From: Chromatiales bacterium (ex Bugula neritina AB1)
GTDB taxonomy: Bacteria; Pseudomonadota; Gammaproteobacteria; Granulosicoccales; Granulosicoccaceae
DNA length: 64,000 nt
NCBI GenBank assembly: GCA_001730015.1
Contig: MDLA01000134.1
Coordinates: 1 to 64,000 of the forward strand
Direction of reading: 5' to 3'
The notes under the pieces are model-generated. The model was not told the origin of the DNA, ran no database searches, and saw nothing but the letters and a program-made list of their open reading frames with translations. The translations under genes were made by a program, and so were the position numbers. Numbering within the stretch: the stretch's first letter is position 1; each line of letters begins with the position of its first letter. Positions 23,165 to 32,076 of this stretch are shown in pieces.

Positions 23165-24433
23165 TTAGTGGTGCACGACAGACGAGTTGTCGGCAGCATT
23201 GTTAGTAACGGGTATGATTGTGCCGTGCTGGCTTTGCCGGTCGAAAGCTTCGAGCTTTTTCTCCAGTGCTGAAACGCCGGCGGGCACATCGACAGCAGCG
23301 CCAAGGGTGGCCAGGCTTGCACCGAGTGCATGCAGGGTGCGAAAAATATTGTGGGCACGGCTTTGCTCCCCCATCTGCCCTATGCGTACTATATCGGCAC
23401 CGAAAGAACCTGATATTTCCACCCGGTATCTCGATGACATTGCTCTAAGCAAATCAAGGCTCTTAATTCCAGAGGGCAGATTGACTCCAACCACTGAATT
23501 CAGGCGATGAGCCGGTTCCACAAAAAGTGTGAGGCCCATTGCTTCGATACCGGCTTGCAAGGCCATAGATGATCTAAGGTGGCGGTGAAACCGCACGGGC
23601 AGGGTTTCGGAGCAAATCAGTTTTAGCGCTTCGTGAATGGCCAGCACTCCGGAGACCGGCGCCGTGTAGTGATAGGATTGCTCGTACCAGAACTTGTTTG
23701 CGAGCCTGGCGTCCAGACACCAATGAGCCATTGGTGCGCGCCGCTCCCCGATTGTCTGCCATGCGCGTCTGGAAAATGCCACTAGCGATACTCCGGGTAT
23801 AGATGACAACCCTTTTTGACCGCCGGTGATTACTGCATCAATGCCCCAGTCGTCCATATAGAGAGGCATGGTGCTCAGTGTGCATACGGCATCGACAATA
23901 ATCATGCAATTGCGGGCGCGGGCGGCGTGGCAAATTTGCTGTAGTTTTTGATTGCAGACTGTATTTGATGTTTCACCCTGCACAATAGTAAGCAATTTGG
24001 GTTTGTGCTGATCAAGCCAGGTTTCTATATCGGCGACGTTTGCCGAGTGTTCGCCACTTACCCGCAGGGGATGAATCGTTGCGCCCGCGCGGCCAGCCAT
24101 TTCTGCCAGTCTGTTGCTGAAAAAGCCGTTAATAACACAAAGGACTGAGTCGCCAGGCTCAACAAGATTAGCAACCGCCATTTCCATTGCCGCAGAGCCT
24201 GGGCCTGCAACCCCGAGAACTTGTGCAGATTCCGTCTGGAACACATAGGCAGACATGCTTTTAACCTGCTCTATAATCTGCGCCATCGTGTCCCCGAGAT
24301 GATTTATAACGATGGAATTGGCCGCTGCAACCCGGACTGGGATCGGTACCGGCCCGGCACCCATCATAAGCAAGGGTTCTTCGGGCAAAATAGCGTCTAG
24401 TGGGATCAGGTTGTTGGGAGGTGAAATTGGCAC
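23165..24433 (-). CDS. Class V aminotransferase, alanine-glyoxylate aminotransferase-like
   Basis: A 422-residue class V aminotransferase. LMMGAGPVPIPVRV at the N-terminus is the substrate-binding strand typical of serine/alanine-glyoxylate enzymes. GVAGPGSAAMEMAV binds the PLP phosphate, IIVDAVCTLSTMPL holds the Asp, and VITGGQKGLSSIPG has the PLP Lys near residue 210. The C-terminal 40 residues (LEKKLEAFDRQSQHG...) are extra. As first gene of a two-gene unit it may act with the following aminotransferase, possibly to supply glycine from glyoxylate or to interconvert amino groups; this is inference. Confidence 0.88.
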   Translation of the reverse strand: MPISPPNNLIPLDAILPEEPLLMMGAGPVPIPVRVAAANSIVINHLGDTMAQIIEQVKSMSAYVFQTESAQVLGVAGPGSAAMEMAVANLVEPGDSVLCVINGFFSNRLAEMAGRAGATIHPLRVSGEHSANVADIETWLDQHKPKLLTIVQGETSNTVCNQKLQQICHAARARNCMIIVDAVCTLSTMPLYMDDWGIDAVITGGQKGLSSIPGVSLVAFSRRAWQTIGERRAPMAHWCLDARLANKFWYEQSYHYTAPVSGVLAIHEALKLICSETLPVRFHRHLRSSMALQAGIEAMGLTLFVEPAHRLNSVVGVNLPSGIKSLDLLRAMSSRYRVEISGSFGADIVRIGQMGEQSRAHNIFRTLHALGASLATLGAAVDVPAGVSALEKKLEAFDRQSQHGTIIPVTNNAADNSSVVHH

Positions 24434-24678
24434 TTTGAATTTCCGGTCAAACAGGTCTGAATGCGAAGTCTACAAGCTTAATTGCGAAGAGTTGTGCACG
24501 ATAGCACTGCTCGACATAAAAGTGTGTTTTTTATGAAATATTTTCGCTAGAAACTAATAAAGGATCCGACAACCCCGATTGCGGGTAATTGATCGGTTTA
24601 TTATTGGTTGGTTCCGCAGTTATTTACATGCACTGCGTAAACACTGCACAATGTACCTTTTGATCACCGGATTTCATT

Positions 24679-25671
24679 ATGCACAATCGAACCATCGGCT
24701 CGCTGAGCGTATCGGCAATAGGGCTTGGCTGTATGAATATGTCGGCAGGGTATGGTCCGGCGGACGATACAGTTTCCACTCGATTGCTCAATGAAGCACT
24801 CGATCAGGGTTACACCTTTCTTGACACGGCAGAAATGTACGGCTTTGGTCATAATGAATCTTTAATCGGCAATGCGTTGTCGAGCAGGCGCAATGAGTAT
24901 GTACTGGCTACCAAGTGTGGCTTGTCGAAAAAAGGCTTCGATGGATCTGCCGCGGGTATTGCGCAAAGCTGTGAAGCGAGTCTTAAGAAACTGAAGACTG
25001 ATGTCATTGATCTCTATTACCTTCACCGCCTTGATCCCGAAGTGCCTATTGAGGAGAGTGTTGCTGCACTGGCGAAGCTGGTCGAAGAGGGGAAGGTGAG
25101 GGAGATCGGCTTGTCTGAAGTATGCTGCGAGACGCTGCAACGAGCGCATGCTGTGCACCCGATAGCAGCACTGCAATCTGAGTATTCGTTGTGGTCACGA
25201 ACTCCGGAGCGCGGGGTGCTCGATATGTGCGAGAAACTGGGTACAACACTGGTGCCGTTTTCGCCATTGGGGCGAGCGTTCCTGACTGGAAAAGCACAAG
25301 ATGTTTCACAACTGCCGGAAAACGATTTACGCTGCACGATTGCACGCCCTAGATTTGAACCGCAGGCCTTCGCCGAAAACAGTGCGCTTTTGGGACCATT
25401 TGCTGAAGTTGCTGAAAAAAATGGATGTAGCATGGCGCAATTGGCGCTGGCATGGTTGCTTGCTCACAGTGACAGTACGGGGGCGAAAAAACTCGTACCC
25501 ATTCCTGGTACCAAGCATATTGAGTACATGCAGGAAAACGCAGCAGCTGGTGATATCGCTCTTGATGCAGAAACAGTGGCGGAACTAGATGCACTTATTA
25601 ACGAATCTACAGTTATTGGCGAGCGCTATGTGGAAGCTCGAATGCGTGAGGCGGATTCCGAGCGGGACTGA
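24679..25671 (+). CDS. Aldo/keto reductase
   Basis: A 330-residue aldo/keto reductase of the YajO/Tas-like group. The catalytic tetrad is visible: Asp and Tyr in FLDTAEMYG near residues 50-55, Lys in VLATKCG near 83, and His in LYYLHRLDP near 123. The NADPH-binding end has LVPIPGTKHIEYMQEN near residue 275. It reduces carbonyl compounds with NADPH. Start ATG 24679. It faces the opine/amino acid dehydrogenase operon and has no partner on its own strand. Substrate unknown. Confidence 0.9.
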   Translation: MHNRTIGSLSVSAIGLGCMNMSAGYGPADDTVSTRLLNEALDQGYTFLDTAEMYGFGHNESLIGNALSSRRNEYVLATKCGLSKKGFDGSAAGIAQSCEASLKKLKTDVIDLYYLHRLDPEVPIEESVAALAKLVEEGKVREIGLSEVCCETLQRAHAVHPIAALQSEYSLWSRTPERGVLDMCEKLGTTLVPFSPLGRAFLTGKAQDVSQLPENDLRCTIARPRFEPQAFAENSALLGPFAEVAEKNGCSMAQLALAWLLAHSDSTGAKKLVPIPGTKHIEYMQENAAAGDIALDAETVAELDALINESTVIGERYVEARMREADSERD

Positions 25672-25702
25672 TTGGTTTATTCAGAACTGCAATAGCCCGT
25701 TG

Positions 25703-27097
25703 TCAGGGTGAATCCGCGGTGTCAGTTGTTGCCAGACTGGCGAGTTCTGCTAACGTGACCGGTTTGATTGGAGAGCGAATCCGGTAAGCACCCACCTGGT
25801 CGGGCGTTAACTGGTTCGCAGCAGCCAGTATTTCAGTAACGATGAGTCCGCAAAACCGCCCCTGGCACGGACCCATGCCGCAGCGACTGAATGCTTTGGT
25901 CTGGTTTGGACCAGTGCAGCCCGCGGGTACCAGTGAACGTATATCTCCGGCGGTGACCTCTTCGCAGCGACAGACAATGGTGCTGTCTGCGGGATCTATA
26001 AGTTCTGTTGGAACCGGGTACAGGGCATCGAGAAAACGTCTGAGTCCTGCTTCTTTTTTCAGGGTTTTTTTGTACGACTTTGCTTGCTTGTTGCGGTGCG
26101 CGACGGTTAGAAGATTTAGTTTTTCCAATGCACCTAGCGCGACCAGGCTGCCTTCGGCTTCAGCGTTAATGGCCCCACCGATGCTCCTGCCGTCACCCGC
26201 AATACTGATGTTTTCACTCGAAGCAATCCCCCAGGGGTCGGTGGTCGGGTGAAAGCAGCGTTGCTGGTTATTCCACTGGTGCTGCAGACGCAGTGATCGT
26301 GTCAGTTGGGTGTTTGGTACTACCCCTTGATGTAACAGAACATTCGATGTTTCTATATGGTGGGATTTTCCACGGCACTGGAAGCTGATCACTTCAACCT
26401 CCGGATCGCCTTTAATATGCAGCTGAGTTGCCCCGCTATAGAATGGGACTCCGGCTTTTTTAATTTGCCGCAGATAGCGGATGCCTTTGTTCAGTGTAGC
26501 CACGTTCGAAAATGCAGCATTGGGATGTGTAGCGGCACTGAAATAGTTTTTCAGCTGCTGTGTGTCAATGATTGCTCTGGGCGGGCAGCCGGCGTTGAGC
26601 AACTGCGCGGCAACGGTGTACAACAACGGGCCGCTTCCGGCCAACACTGCATTTACGGTAAATAGCCCGCTGCTTTTCATTAGAATTTGAGCAGCCCCGA
26701 CCGTCATTACGCCGGGTAGAGTCCACCCGGGTAAGGGGCACGCTCGTTCAAGTGCGCCACTTGCAATAATAATGTGTTTGGCAGTTATTTGCTGTGCATT
26801 GCCTTCGCGGCTATAGGTGATTTCGCCACTGGTATCGATTCGCCAGACGCTAGCACCGAATAGTTTGTCTGCATCAAGCGTTGTCAGGTTTTCGATCAAT
26901 GATCTGCCGTGCAGATAATCGTTGCCTAGTATTTCACCACGCTGCTTGTCACACTGCTGCAATGCTCGATAGATTTGTCCGCCAGGGGCCGGTTGCTCGT
27001 CGATTATGCAGGTTTTTGCACCGTGAGCAACAGCCATAATAGCGGCGGCCATACCAGCAGGCCCTGCACCTATAATAGCCAGGTCATACTGATTCAT
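25703..27097 (-). CDS. FAD/[2Fe-2S] alpha-type subunit of a three-subunit amino acid or opine dehydrogenase (OoxA/HcnB/LhpE-like)
   Basis: A 464-residue flavoprotein. The N-terminal FAD site is IIGAGPAGMAAAIMA, a second dinucleotide-binding region is AVLAGSGPLLYTVAAQLL near residue 150, and the C-terminal BFD-type [2Fe-2S] ligands are CRCEEV and CGMGPCQGRFC near residues 385-425. This is the layout of HcnB, OoxA and LhpE. It is the last gene of three, overlapping the ferredoxin-like gene by 14 bp. The complex oxidises an amino acid or opine and passes electrons on. Which of octopine, nopaline, hydroxyproline or cyanide-forming glycine oxidation applies cannot be read from sequence. Confidence 0.88.
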   Translation of the reverse strand: MNQYDLAIIGAGPAGMAAAIMAVAHGAKTCIIDEQPAPGGQIYRALQQCDKQRGEILGNDYLHGRSLIENLTTLDADKLFGASVWRIDTSGEITYSREGNAQQITAKHIIIASGALERACPLPGWTLPGVMTVGAAQILMKSSGLFTVNAVLAGSGPLLYTVAAQLLNAGCPPRAIIDTQQLKNYFSAATHPNAAFSNVATLNKGIRYLRQIKKAGVPFYSGATQLHIKGDPEVEVISFQCRGKSHHIETSNVLLHQGVVPNTQLTRSLRLQHQWNNQQRCFHPTTDPWGIASSENISIAGDGRSIGGAINAEAEGSLVALGALEKLNLLTVAHRNKQAKSYKKTLKKEAGLRRFLDALYPVPTELIDPADSTIVCRCEEVTAGDIRSLVPAGCTGPNQTKAFSRCGMGPCQGRFCGLIVTEILAAANQLTPDQVGAYRIRSPIKPVTLAELASLATTDTADSP

Positions 27098-27362
27098 GAT
27101 TTTTCCGCTGCACTGTCATGCCCTCGGTTACCGGAGTCATACAGGCCTGCACGGTTCGGCCCTCCAGCTCTACCAGACACTCATAACATGCGCCCATCAT
27201 GCAAAATGGACCGCGTGGTGTTTTAGAAACGGTTGCGACACGCAGTGAGGTTTTTCCATGTGTCAGAAGCGCTCCGGCTATGCTGTCTCCTGGCTGGGCC
27301 ACCAGAGTTTCGCCGTTGAATTTAAATGAGATCTGTGTGGTTTCGGTTAGGCGCTTAAGCAT
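27084..27362 (-). CDS. [2Fe-2S] ferredoxin-like subunit (HcnA/LhpF-like)
   Basis: I start at ATG 27362 (MLKRLTETTQISFKFNG); a longer frame exists but lies within the upstream gene. The 92-residue protein has plant-type ferredoxin ligands in GPFCMMGACYECLV (C-x4-C-x2-C) and a fourth Cys in VQACMTPV. It matches the small subunit of HcnABC-type dehydrogenases. Its start overlaps the end of the FAD (DadA-like) subunit gene by 8 bp and its end overlaps the alpha-type subunit gene by 14 bp. The tight overlaps indicate a single transcript and balanced synthesis. Confidence 0.88.
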   Translation of the reverse strand: MLKRLTETTQISFKFNGETLVAQPGDSIAGALLTHGKTSLRVATVSKTPRGPFCMMGACYECLVELEGRTVQACMTPVTEGMTVQRKNHESV

Positions 27363-28518
27363 CAAATCGGTCCTCGGAGAAGGCCTTGAAATTGAATTCT
27401 GCAAAATTGAAACTCGGGAAGCGAAAGTCGCTGTAAGTGTCCGGGTTGTCTGAACTGAGCCAGTCAGTAAGAAGAGATGCGTGGGCTGCTGCCAGAGTGA
27501 TACCGCTGTGGCAGGTAACAAAGAAGGCACCGGGTGACTGTTGTGAATGCTGATAGATTGGAAATCCGTCTGGCGACATAATTCGCAGTGCCGCCCAGCT
27601 GCGTACCAGCGAAGCCTGTGCGAGTGCCGGGTATTGATCTATAGCATTCTTCGCAAGTCGGGCGGTGATATCCAGGGTTTCGCGATCATCCGGGCCAACT
27701 TCTTCAGCCGAGGCCCCGATTTGAATGCCGCCTTCATCGACCTGGCGTATTTCATCGGATGGGCGATTAATAAATGAGGGCATTTTTTCCGTGACCAGAA
27801 CCTGACCACGCTGGGCACGGATAGGTACGCTGAAACCAAGAGATTTGCCGAGTGTGCGGCTTCCCAGTCCGGCGCAAAGTACCACCTTTTGCGCATGATG
27901 CATTTCGCCGCCACTTGTCTGAACGCAGAAGCCTCCCGGTACAGACTGACTTTCGGCGACTGGTTCGATAGAGGTTACCGGAGACCCGGTGATCATCCGC
28001 GCCTTTTTTATCCGCACGACTTGCGCCAGTGTTCGCAAAAAGAGTAAAGAGTTCACGTGGCCGTCTTCGTGATGAAGGATGGCTCCGGCTACTTTTGGCC
28101 CTATCTGTGGCTCTTCCTTTTTTAATGCGTTGTGATCCAGTACTTCAAACGGATAGTCGCCACCGAGGTGATCTTTCAGCTTATATAAACGTTCAGCACG
28201 TGTCGTAAGGGATTGCTCGCTGAGGTAGATGCTGTAGCCGCCGCGTTGCTGCAGGTGAAGATCGATTCCGCTTTCCTGTGTCAGATCTTCAGCAAATAGC
28301 TTCCAGGCCCTGGCAGACTGGCGCGTCCATTTTGCGTATTCCGGTAATTTGGCACCTTTGCCTTGTACCCAAACCAGACCGAAATTACCGCGCGATGCGC
28401 GCAGTGCATTGTCGTTTTCATCGAATATAGAAACGGATTTGCCTTTACATAGCAGCCCGTAGGCTATAGAAAGCCCGACGACTCCACCACCAACGACTGC
28501 AAACTCGGATTCTGACAT
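27355..28518 (-). CDS. FAD-dependent DadA-type subunit (OoxB/HcnC/LhpB-like)
   Basis: A 387-residue DAO-family flavoprotein. The N-terminus is FAVVGGGVVGLSIAYGLL (GxGxxG), followed by SRGNFGLVWVQGKG and GGYSIYLSEQSLT. The C-terminal FAD segment has SWAALRIMSPDGFPIYQ and FFVTCHSGITLAAAHA. It is the first and probably catalytic subunit of the three-gene unit, which also has a [2Fe-2S] protein and an FAD/BFD protein. Gene order (DadA-like, ferredoxin, FAD/BFD) is as in several hydroxyproline and opine dehydrogenase operons. Start ATG 28518. Substrate not determined. Confidence 0.9.
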   Translation of the reverse strand: MSESEFAVVGGGVVGLSIAYGLLCKGKSVSIFDENDNALRASRGNFGLVWVQGKGAKLPEYAKWTRQSARAWKLFAEDLTQESGIDLHLQQRGGYSIYLSEQSLTTRAERLYKLKDHLGGDYPFEVLDHNALKKEEPQIGPKVAGAILHHEDGHVNSLLFLRTLAQVVRIKKARMITGSPVTSIEPVAESQSVPGGFCVQTSGGEMHHAQKVVLCAGLGSRTLGKSLGFSVPIRAQRGQVLVTEKMPSFINRPSDEIRQVDEGGIQIGASAEEVGPDDRETLDITARLAKNAIDQYPALAQASLVRSWAALRIMSPDGFPIYQHSQQSPGAFFVTCHSGITLAAAHASLLTDWLSSDNPDTYSDFRFPSFNFAEFNFKAFSEDRFDA

Positions 28519-28680
28519 CAGTTCGGAGCCTTCAGCAAAGTAGATTGAGATAGTCGGGCAAAATAGCGTAACCGCGGTAGATCTTCATTGTCACAAGTTC
28601 CTGATTGCTTCATGTTAGCCGGAAGAATGTTTCTGCTTCCGGTCTGGAGTAGAGCGGGTCTGTTGTGCTTGATGAAATCT

Positions 28681-29196
28681 CTACATCAATGCCAGGCACT
28701 TGTCGGCCAGCCTCTGTAGTGAATCACGTTGTGCGGCCGTCGGGTTTAGACTGAGCCCGCGTCGGGCAAGCTCCAGTGCCTGTCCCGGTTGATTCAGAGC
28801 GAGATGGTTTGAGGCCAGGGCCTCAAAGGTCGCCGGGTCTTCCGGGGAAATTCGAATGGCTCGTTCCAGTAGCCCGATAGCACGCTGGTGGTTAGCAGCT
28901 TGTGCTGCACTGGCCGCCTGTTTACGTAATGCGACTGCAGCTGGCAGGCTTCGAACCGGCTCGACTGGCGGTGCGATAGTAGTCGGCCTGATAATCTGCT
29001 CGATGGGTTGTTCGTCAGGTTGTGCTGTCGATTGGCCGTCTGGAGTAACCCCGGAGGCCGGATTGCTTGAGGCCCGGTTGGGGTATTCCGGCTCGTTAGC
29101 GGCTGTAGAGCGGGAATATCTGGTACCGCACGCAGTGATTGCTAAAGCACACAGTAACAGGGTTAGCGTGCGTAAATGTTGAGTGGCTGGGTGCAT
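28681..29196 (-). CDS. TPR-repeat lipoprotein
   Basis: A 171-residue protein with a signal sequence and lipobox LAITAC, then a low-complexity Ser/Pro/Glu/Gln linker to about residue 80. The C-terminal 90 residues contain two tetratricopeptide-like repeats (AAQAANHQRAIGLLERAIRI, AANHLALNQPGQALELARRG with SLNPTA). It probably anchors in the outer membrane and binds a partner protein. Similar small TPR lipoproteins occur in secretion and cell-envelope systems, but no specific system is indicated. It follows the 462-aa secreted protein gene on the same strand after 81 bp. Confidence 0.85.
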   Translation of the reverse strand: MHPATQHLRTLTLLLCALAITACGTRYSRSTAANEPEYPNRASSNPASGVTPDGQSTAQPDEQPIEQIIRPTTIAPPVEPVRSLPAAVALRKQAASAAQAANHQRAIGLLERAIRISPEDPATFEALASNHLALNQPGQALELARRGLSLNPTAAQRDSLQRLADKCLALM

Positions 29197-29277
29197 TTTG
29201 ATTCGAGAGCAGATTGGTAAAGTTGTGTTATTTAAATGAACCGGGGATTGATTAACCGAGTTTATCGCACCTTTTGC

Positions 29278-30666
29278 TTAATCGAAGATTGATTTCCAGA
29301 TTGACTGCAACAGGCCGGGTTTTTCGCTGTTCGCCTCTTTAGCCTGTGTGCTGGCTGGTTCAACATAGACCACCGCGGCGGCCGGGTCAGTGTTGATGAC
29401 AGATTCGTTTTGTGTGCCGCCCGGGTTCGTTGCAGAACTGCCGGTCTGAGTTTGCTGTCGGGTAGTTGAGGTCTTTGCTTCTGCAGACTGAGTGCTGCTT
29501 TGCCGGTTGCCTGAGGATGCTTCATCGTGCCCGCCCCAGCCGAAACTACCATGGCCTGCGACATCGAATTGCAAGGTATCCCAATGGACCTGGCCTTCCT
29601 GACCATTCGGGTCGGACCACCAGATTTCGTTGCCCAGATGCAGGCCCGACAACACCATATTATCGTCCGGCCAGCGTGGTGCGGGGTAGCCTCGCGGATC
29701 GGGCTTTGCCATCATTTCCTGAGCTTGCGGATGATTTTCGAGCATCGGCCGCAGTTGCTGTTTCGCCCAGTCCATTACCGCGTTCACTGACAGATGTGTT
29801 ATTGGACCATTGACTGGAATTAGCGCGATATAGCGAAAATAATTTCCGCCACCGGTTTCAATTTTAAGAATTACATGGAATGGCTGCCCGGCGATGTCGG
29901 TGACCCCGATGACTTTTCCCCCGGCCCAGGCATCATCGGGTCGGCCTGAATTACCATTCGGATGATCCGGCATTTGAAACCATACATTGATGTTGTACGC
30001 TTTTGTTCGGTTGCTGTTCAGGGCGTTCAGATCCCCGGTTAGCGAGCTGTGCGACGCGGTTTCCGGGTTGTCTATATCGTGTAGATACATGTCGAGAAAA
30101 GTATTGACGGTAGGGTTACCGTGGTAGCGTGTTTTTGCCTGTACTGTTGTTTCGGGTAGTTCGGAAAGCAGGCATGGAAACCCGGTTTTTTTTCTAGCTG
30201 GTCGCAGATCGAAAAGTGGAGATTGCATTCCTTCGCCTTTCATCCGGTACTCGTTTTCCATGCCAGCCAGTGGTTCCAGTTTGCCGGCTGTTTCCCAGCG
30301 GCCGCCCATGGTTCCCAGCACTGCGCAGGGAAAAGCCTTGACGCGGTATTGATCGCTGTTTACGCAGCGGAACTTCATGACAGTATTTGTGTTATCGAGG
30401 TGCCATTCGATGTAGCTGTCTTCCGGGATCTGATAACTGTAACCATAGGCGTTGGTTAGAAACAGCAGGCCGTCGACTTCCTGCTTTGCAAATGCACCGG
30501 ACGGTGCGGTATCGCTTTGCTTTGTTTCGGCTCGTATGAGCAGCTTGCGCAGGTTTCTCGATGCTATTGCTCTGCTGCGTACTAGTTCTGCAAAAGCACT
30601 GGTGCTAACGGTTGCAGTTGCAGCAAGCAAGCTTGCGGACATCGAAATGACTTTTCTTCGGTTCAT
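29278..30666 (-). CDS. Secreted protein, possibly GH12-like beta-sandwich with a replaced nucleophile
   Basis: A 462-residue protein with a twin-basic signal region (NRRKVISMSASLLAATATV, cleaved near AFA-EL). The middle resembles a glycoside hydrolase family 12-like fold: TFLDMYLHDIDNPE, AYNINVWFQMPDHP, FHVILKIETGGG, ITHLSVNAVMDWAKQQ and SGLHLGNEIWWSD. In GH12 the nucleophile is Glu in a 'YEIMIW' strand. Here that position seems to be Asn (YNINVW), while the acid/base Glu may be kept (LGNEIW). The C-terminal 90 residues are Ser/Thr/Gln-rich, ending SIWKSIFD. The GH12 link is tentative; a non-catalytic glycan-binding or structural role is equally possible. Confidence 0.62.
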   Translation of the reverse strand: MNRRKVISMSASLLAATATVSTSAFAELVRSRAIASRNLRKLLIRAETKQSDTAPSGAFAKQEVDGLLFLTNAYGYSYQIPEDSYIEWHLDNTNTVMKFRCVNSDQYRVKAFPCAVLGTMGGRWETAGKLEPLAGMENEYRMKGEGMQSPLFDLRPARKKTGFPCLLSELPETTVQAKTRYHGNPTVNTFLDMYLHDIDNPETASHSSLTGDLNALNSNRTKAYNINVWFQMPDHPNGNSGRPDDAWAGGKVIGVTDIAGQPFHVILKIETGGGNYFRYIALIPVNGPITHLSVNAVMDWAKQQLRPMLENHPQAQEMMAKPDPRGYPAPRWPDDNMVLSGLHLGNEIWWSDPNGQEGQVHWDTLQFDVAGHGSFGWGGHDEASSGNRQSSTQSAEAKTSTTRQQTQTGSSATNPGGTQNESVINTDPAAAVVYVEPASTQAKEANSEKPGLLQSIWKSIFD

Positions 30667-30751
30667 TAAATACTGCCGTTTATATAGTTTGTGTTGAATG
30701 AATCGAACCGGTTTGGCGTTGTCGACGTGTTTTTATAGATTACTGGAAATA

Positions 30752-31879
30752 TCATGCGAGTCGCTTGGCTGCCTGTGCGTCAACTGCCTGATAGAATTGC
30801 TCAGTCGACCATGCTTGTGACAATGCACGAGTGAAGAGATCCGCCTGGGTCTCTGGTGACATACCGTTGTCCGGTGGATCGGTATCGAGGTTAGTCGGGA
30901 AAGCATAGCCGTCGGCTGTTGCTGAGATTACTGCGGTAATCTGCTGCGCGCTCAATGAATTATTTTTACAGATAATCGGATAAATTGTTTTCACCATGGA
31001 AATGTGATCAATTGCCTCCATGGCGCGCCCGAACGCTGAAGAAATCTGCAACAAGTTAGCAGTACGCCTCATATCAGAAGTAATGTTGCTTCCGGCTGCG
31101 TGCATTACCGCCGGATTGAAAAATACCGCGTCGCCTTTCTCCAGCGGTAACTGGCTGTGATGCTGGTTAAAATAATCCTGATACTTCGGTTCATTAAAGT
31201 GCGTGTAGCCTGAGGTAAACAGCTGGCTGTAGGGCAGGTATAGCGTGGGTCCGGTTTCAACTGGCATATCGCAGTGTGCAACAGCGCCCTGCAAGGTAAG
31301 GACAGGCGACAATCTGTGGATATGCTCCGGAAATTCTGCCATACGTTGCCGGCTCATAAAGCCCAGGTGATAATCGCGATGAGCCGTTTGTGCCGCCCCG
31401 CCCGGATTGACACGGTTTACCTGCGCTGTGGTTTTATAGCCGTCGCCCAGCCACGCTCGGGATACCGCATCGAGAATTTCATTGGAATAATAGGCTGTGT
31501 AATTGGCCGGATCGGCCAGGCAGTGTTTCTGTAAGGCGTTCCAGATACGGTCATTTGCTCCGCGTTTGGCGAAGTGATCTGCTCCGCCACCTGCAACGCT
31601 GCTTTTTTCCCGTTCGATGATCGATTCAAAAACCCGCGTTGCTGTGTCAATAACTGCCGTATCCGCAAATGCGTTTCTGATGGCGATCACCCCCGGGCCG
31701 CTGGCCAGCACTTTCGCCCATTCATGCATAAGACTGGAGCGTTTTGCAGGCGGCAGTTCGCGGATTGTATCGCCGTTGTAAATCAATACGTTCTGGTCGA
31801 CCTGCTGCGCCAGCGGCCAGTCCGCCGGATTGGTTGTCTGGGATACCTGATGTTGAAATTCAGAAAAAAGAGGTGTCAT
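30752..31879 (-). CDS. Phytanoyl-CoA dioxygenase (PhyH) family protein
   Basis: A 375-residue Fe(II)/2-oxoglutarate-dependent oxygenase. The metal site is HRDYHLGF (HxD near residue 168-170), with the distal His in FFNPAVMHAAGSN near residue 265. An Arg (SDMRRTANLLQ) for 2-oxoglutarate follows. PhyH-family enzymes hydroxylate a wide range of small molecules, including fatty acyl chains, ectoine and secondary metabolites. No specific substrate is indicated by neighbours: it is divergent from Ada and precedes a secreted protein gene. Start ATG 31879. Confidence 0.88.
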   Translation of the reverse strand: MTPLFSEFQHQVSQTTNPADWPLAQQVDQNVLIYNGDTIRELPPAKRSSLMHEWAKVLASGPGVIAIRNAFADTAVIDTATRVFESIIEREKSSVAGGGADHFAKRGANDRIWNALQKHCLADPANYTAYYSNEILDAVSRAWLGDGYKTTAQVNRVNPGGAAQTAHRDYHLGFMSRQRMAEFPEHIHRLSPVLTLQGAVAHCDMPVETGPTLYLPYSQLFTSGYTHFNEPKYQDYFNQHHSQLPLEKGDAVFFNPAVMHAAGSNITSDMRRTANLLQISSAFGRAMEAIDHISMVKTIYPIICKNNSLSAQQITAVISATADGYAFPTNLDTDPPDNGMSPETQADLFTRALSQAWSTEQFYQAVDAQAAKRLA

Positions 31880-32076
31880 GGAAAAAAGTCTGTAGTGGTT
31901 AGCCGGACAAAGTATATGGCGGTGTCTCAGGTGAAGCCAGTATTCGCCGATTGAGCCCCGGGGATCCTGAACCCGGGCCGCAATAGCGGGTGTTTGAAAA
32001 ATGGATGTTCACTTTCCGGTAGTCTGACAGCTACAGTCAGGGTAAGTTAGCTGCATCTTTCCGGAAATTTACCGTT

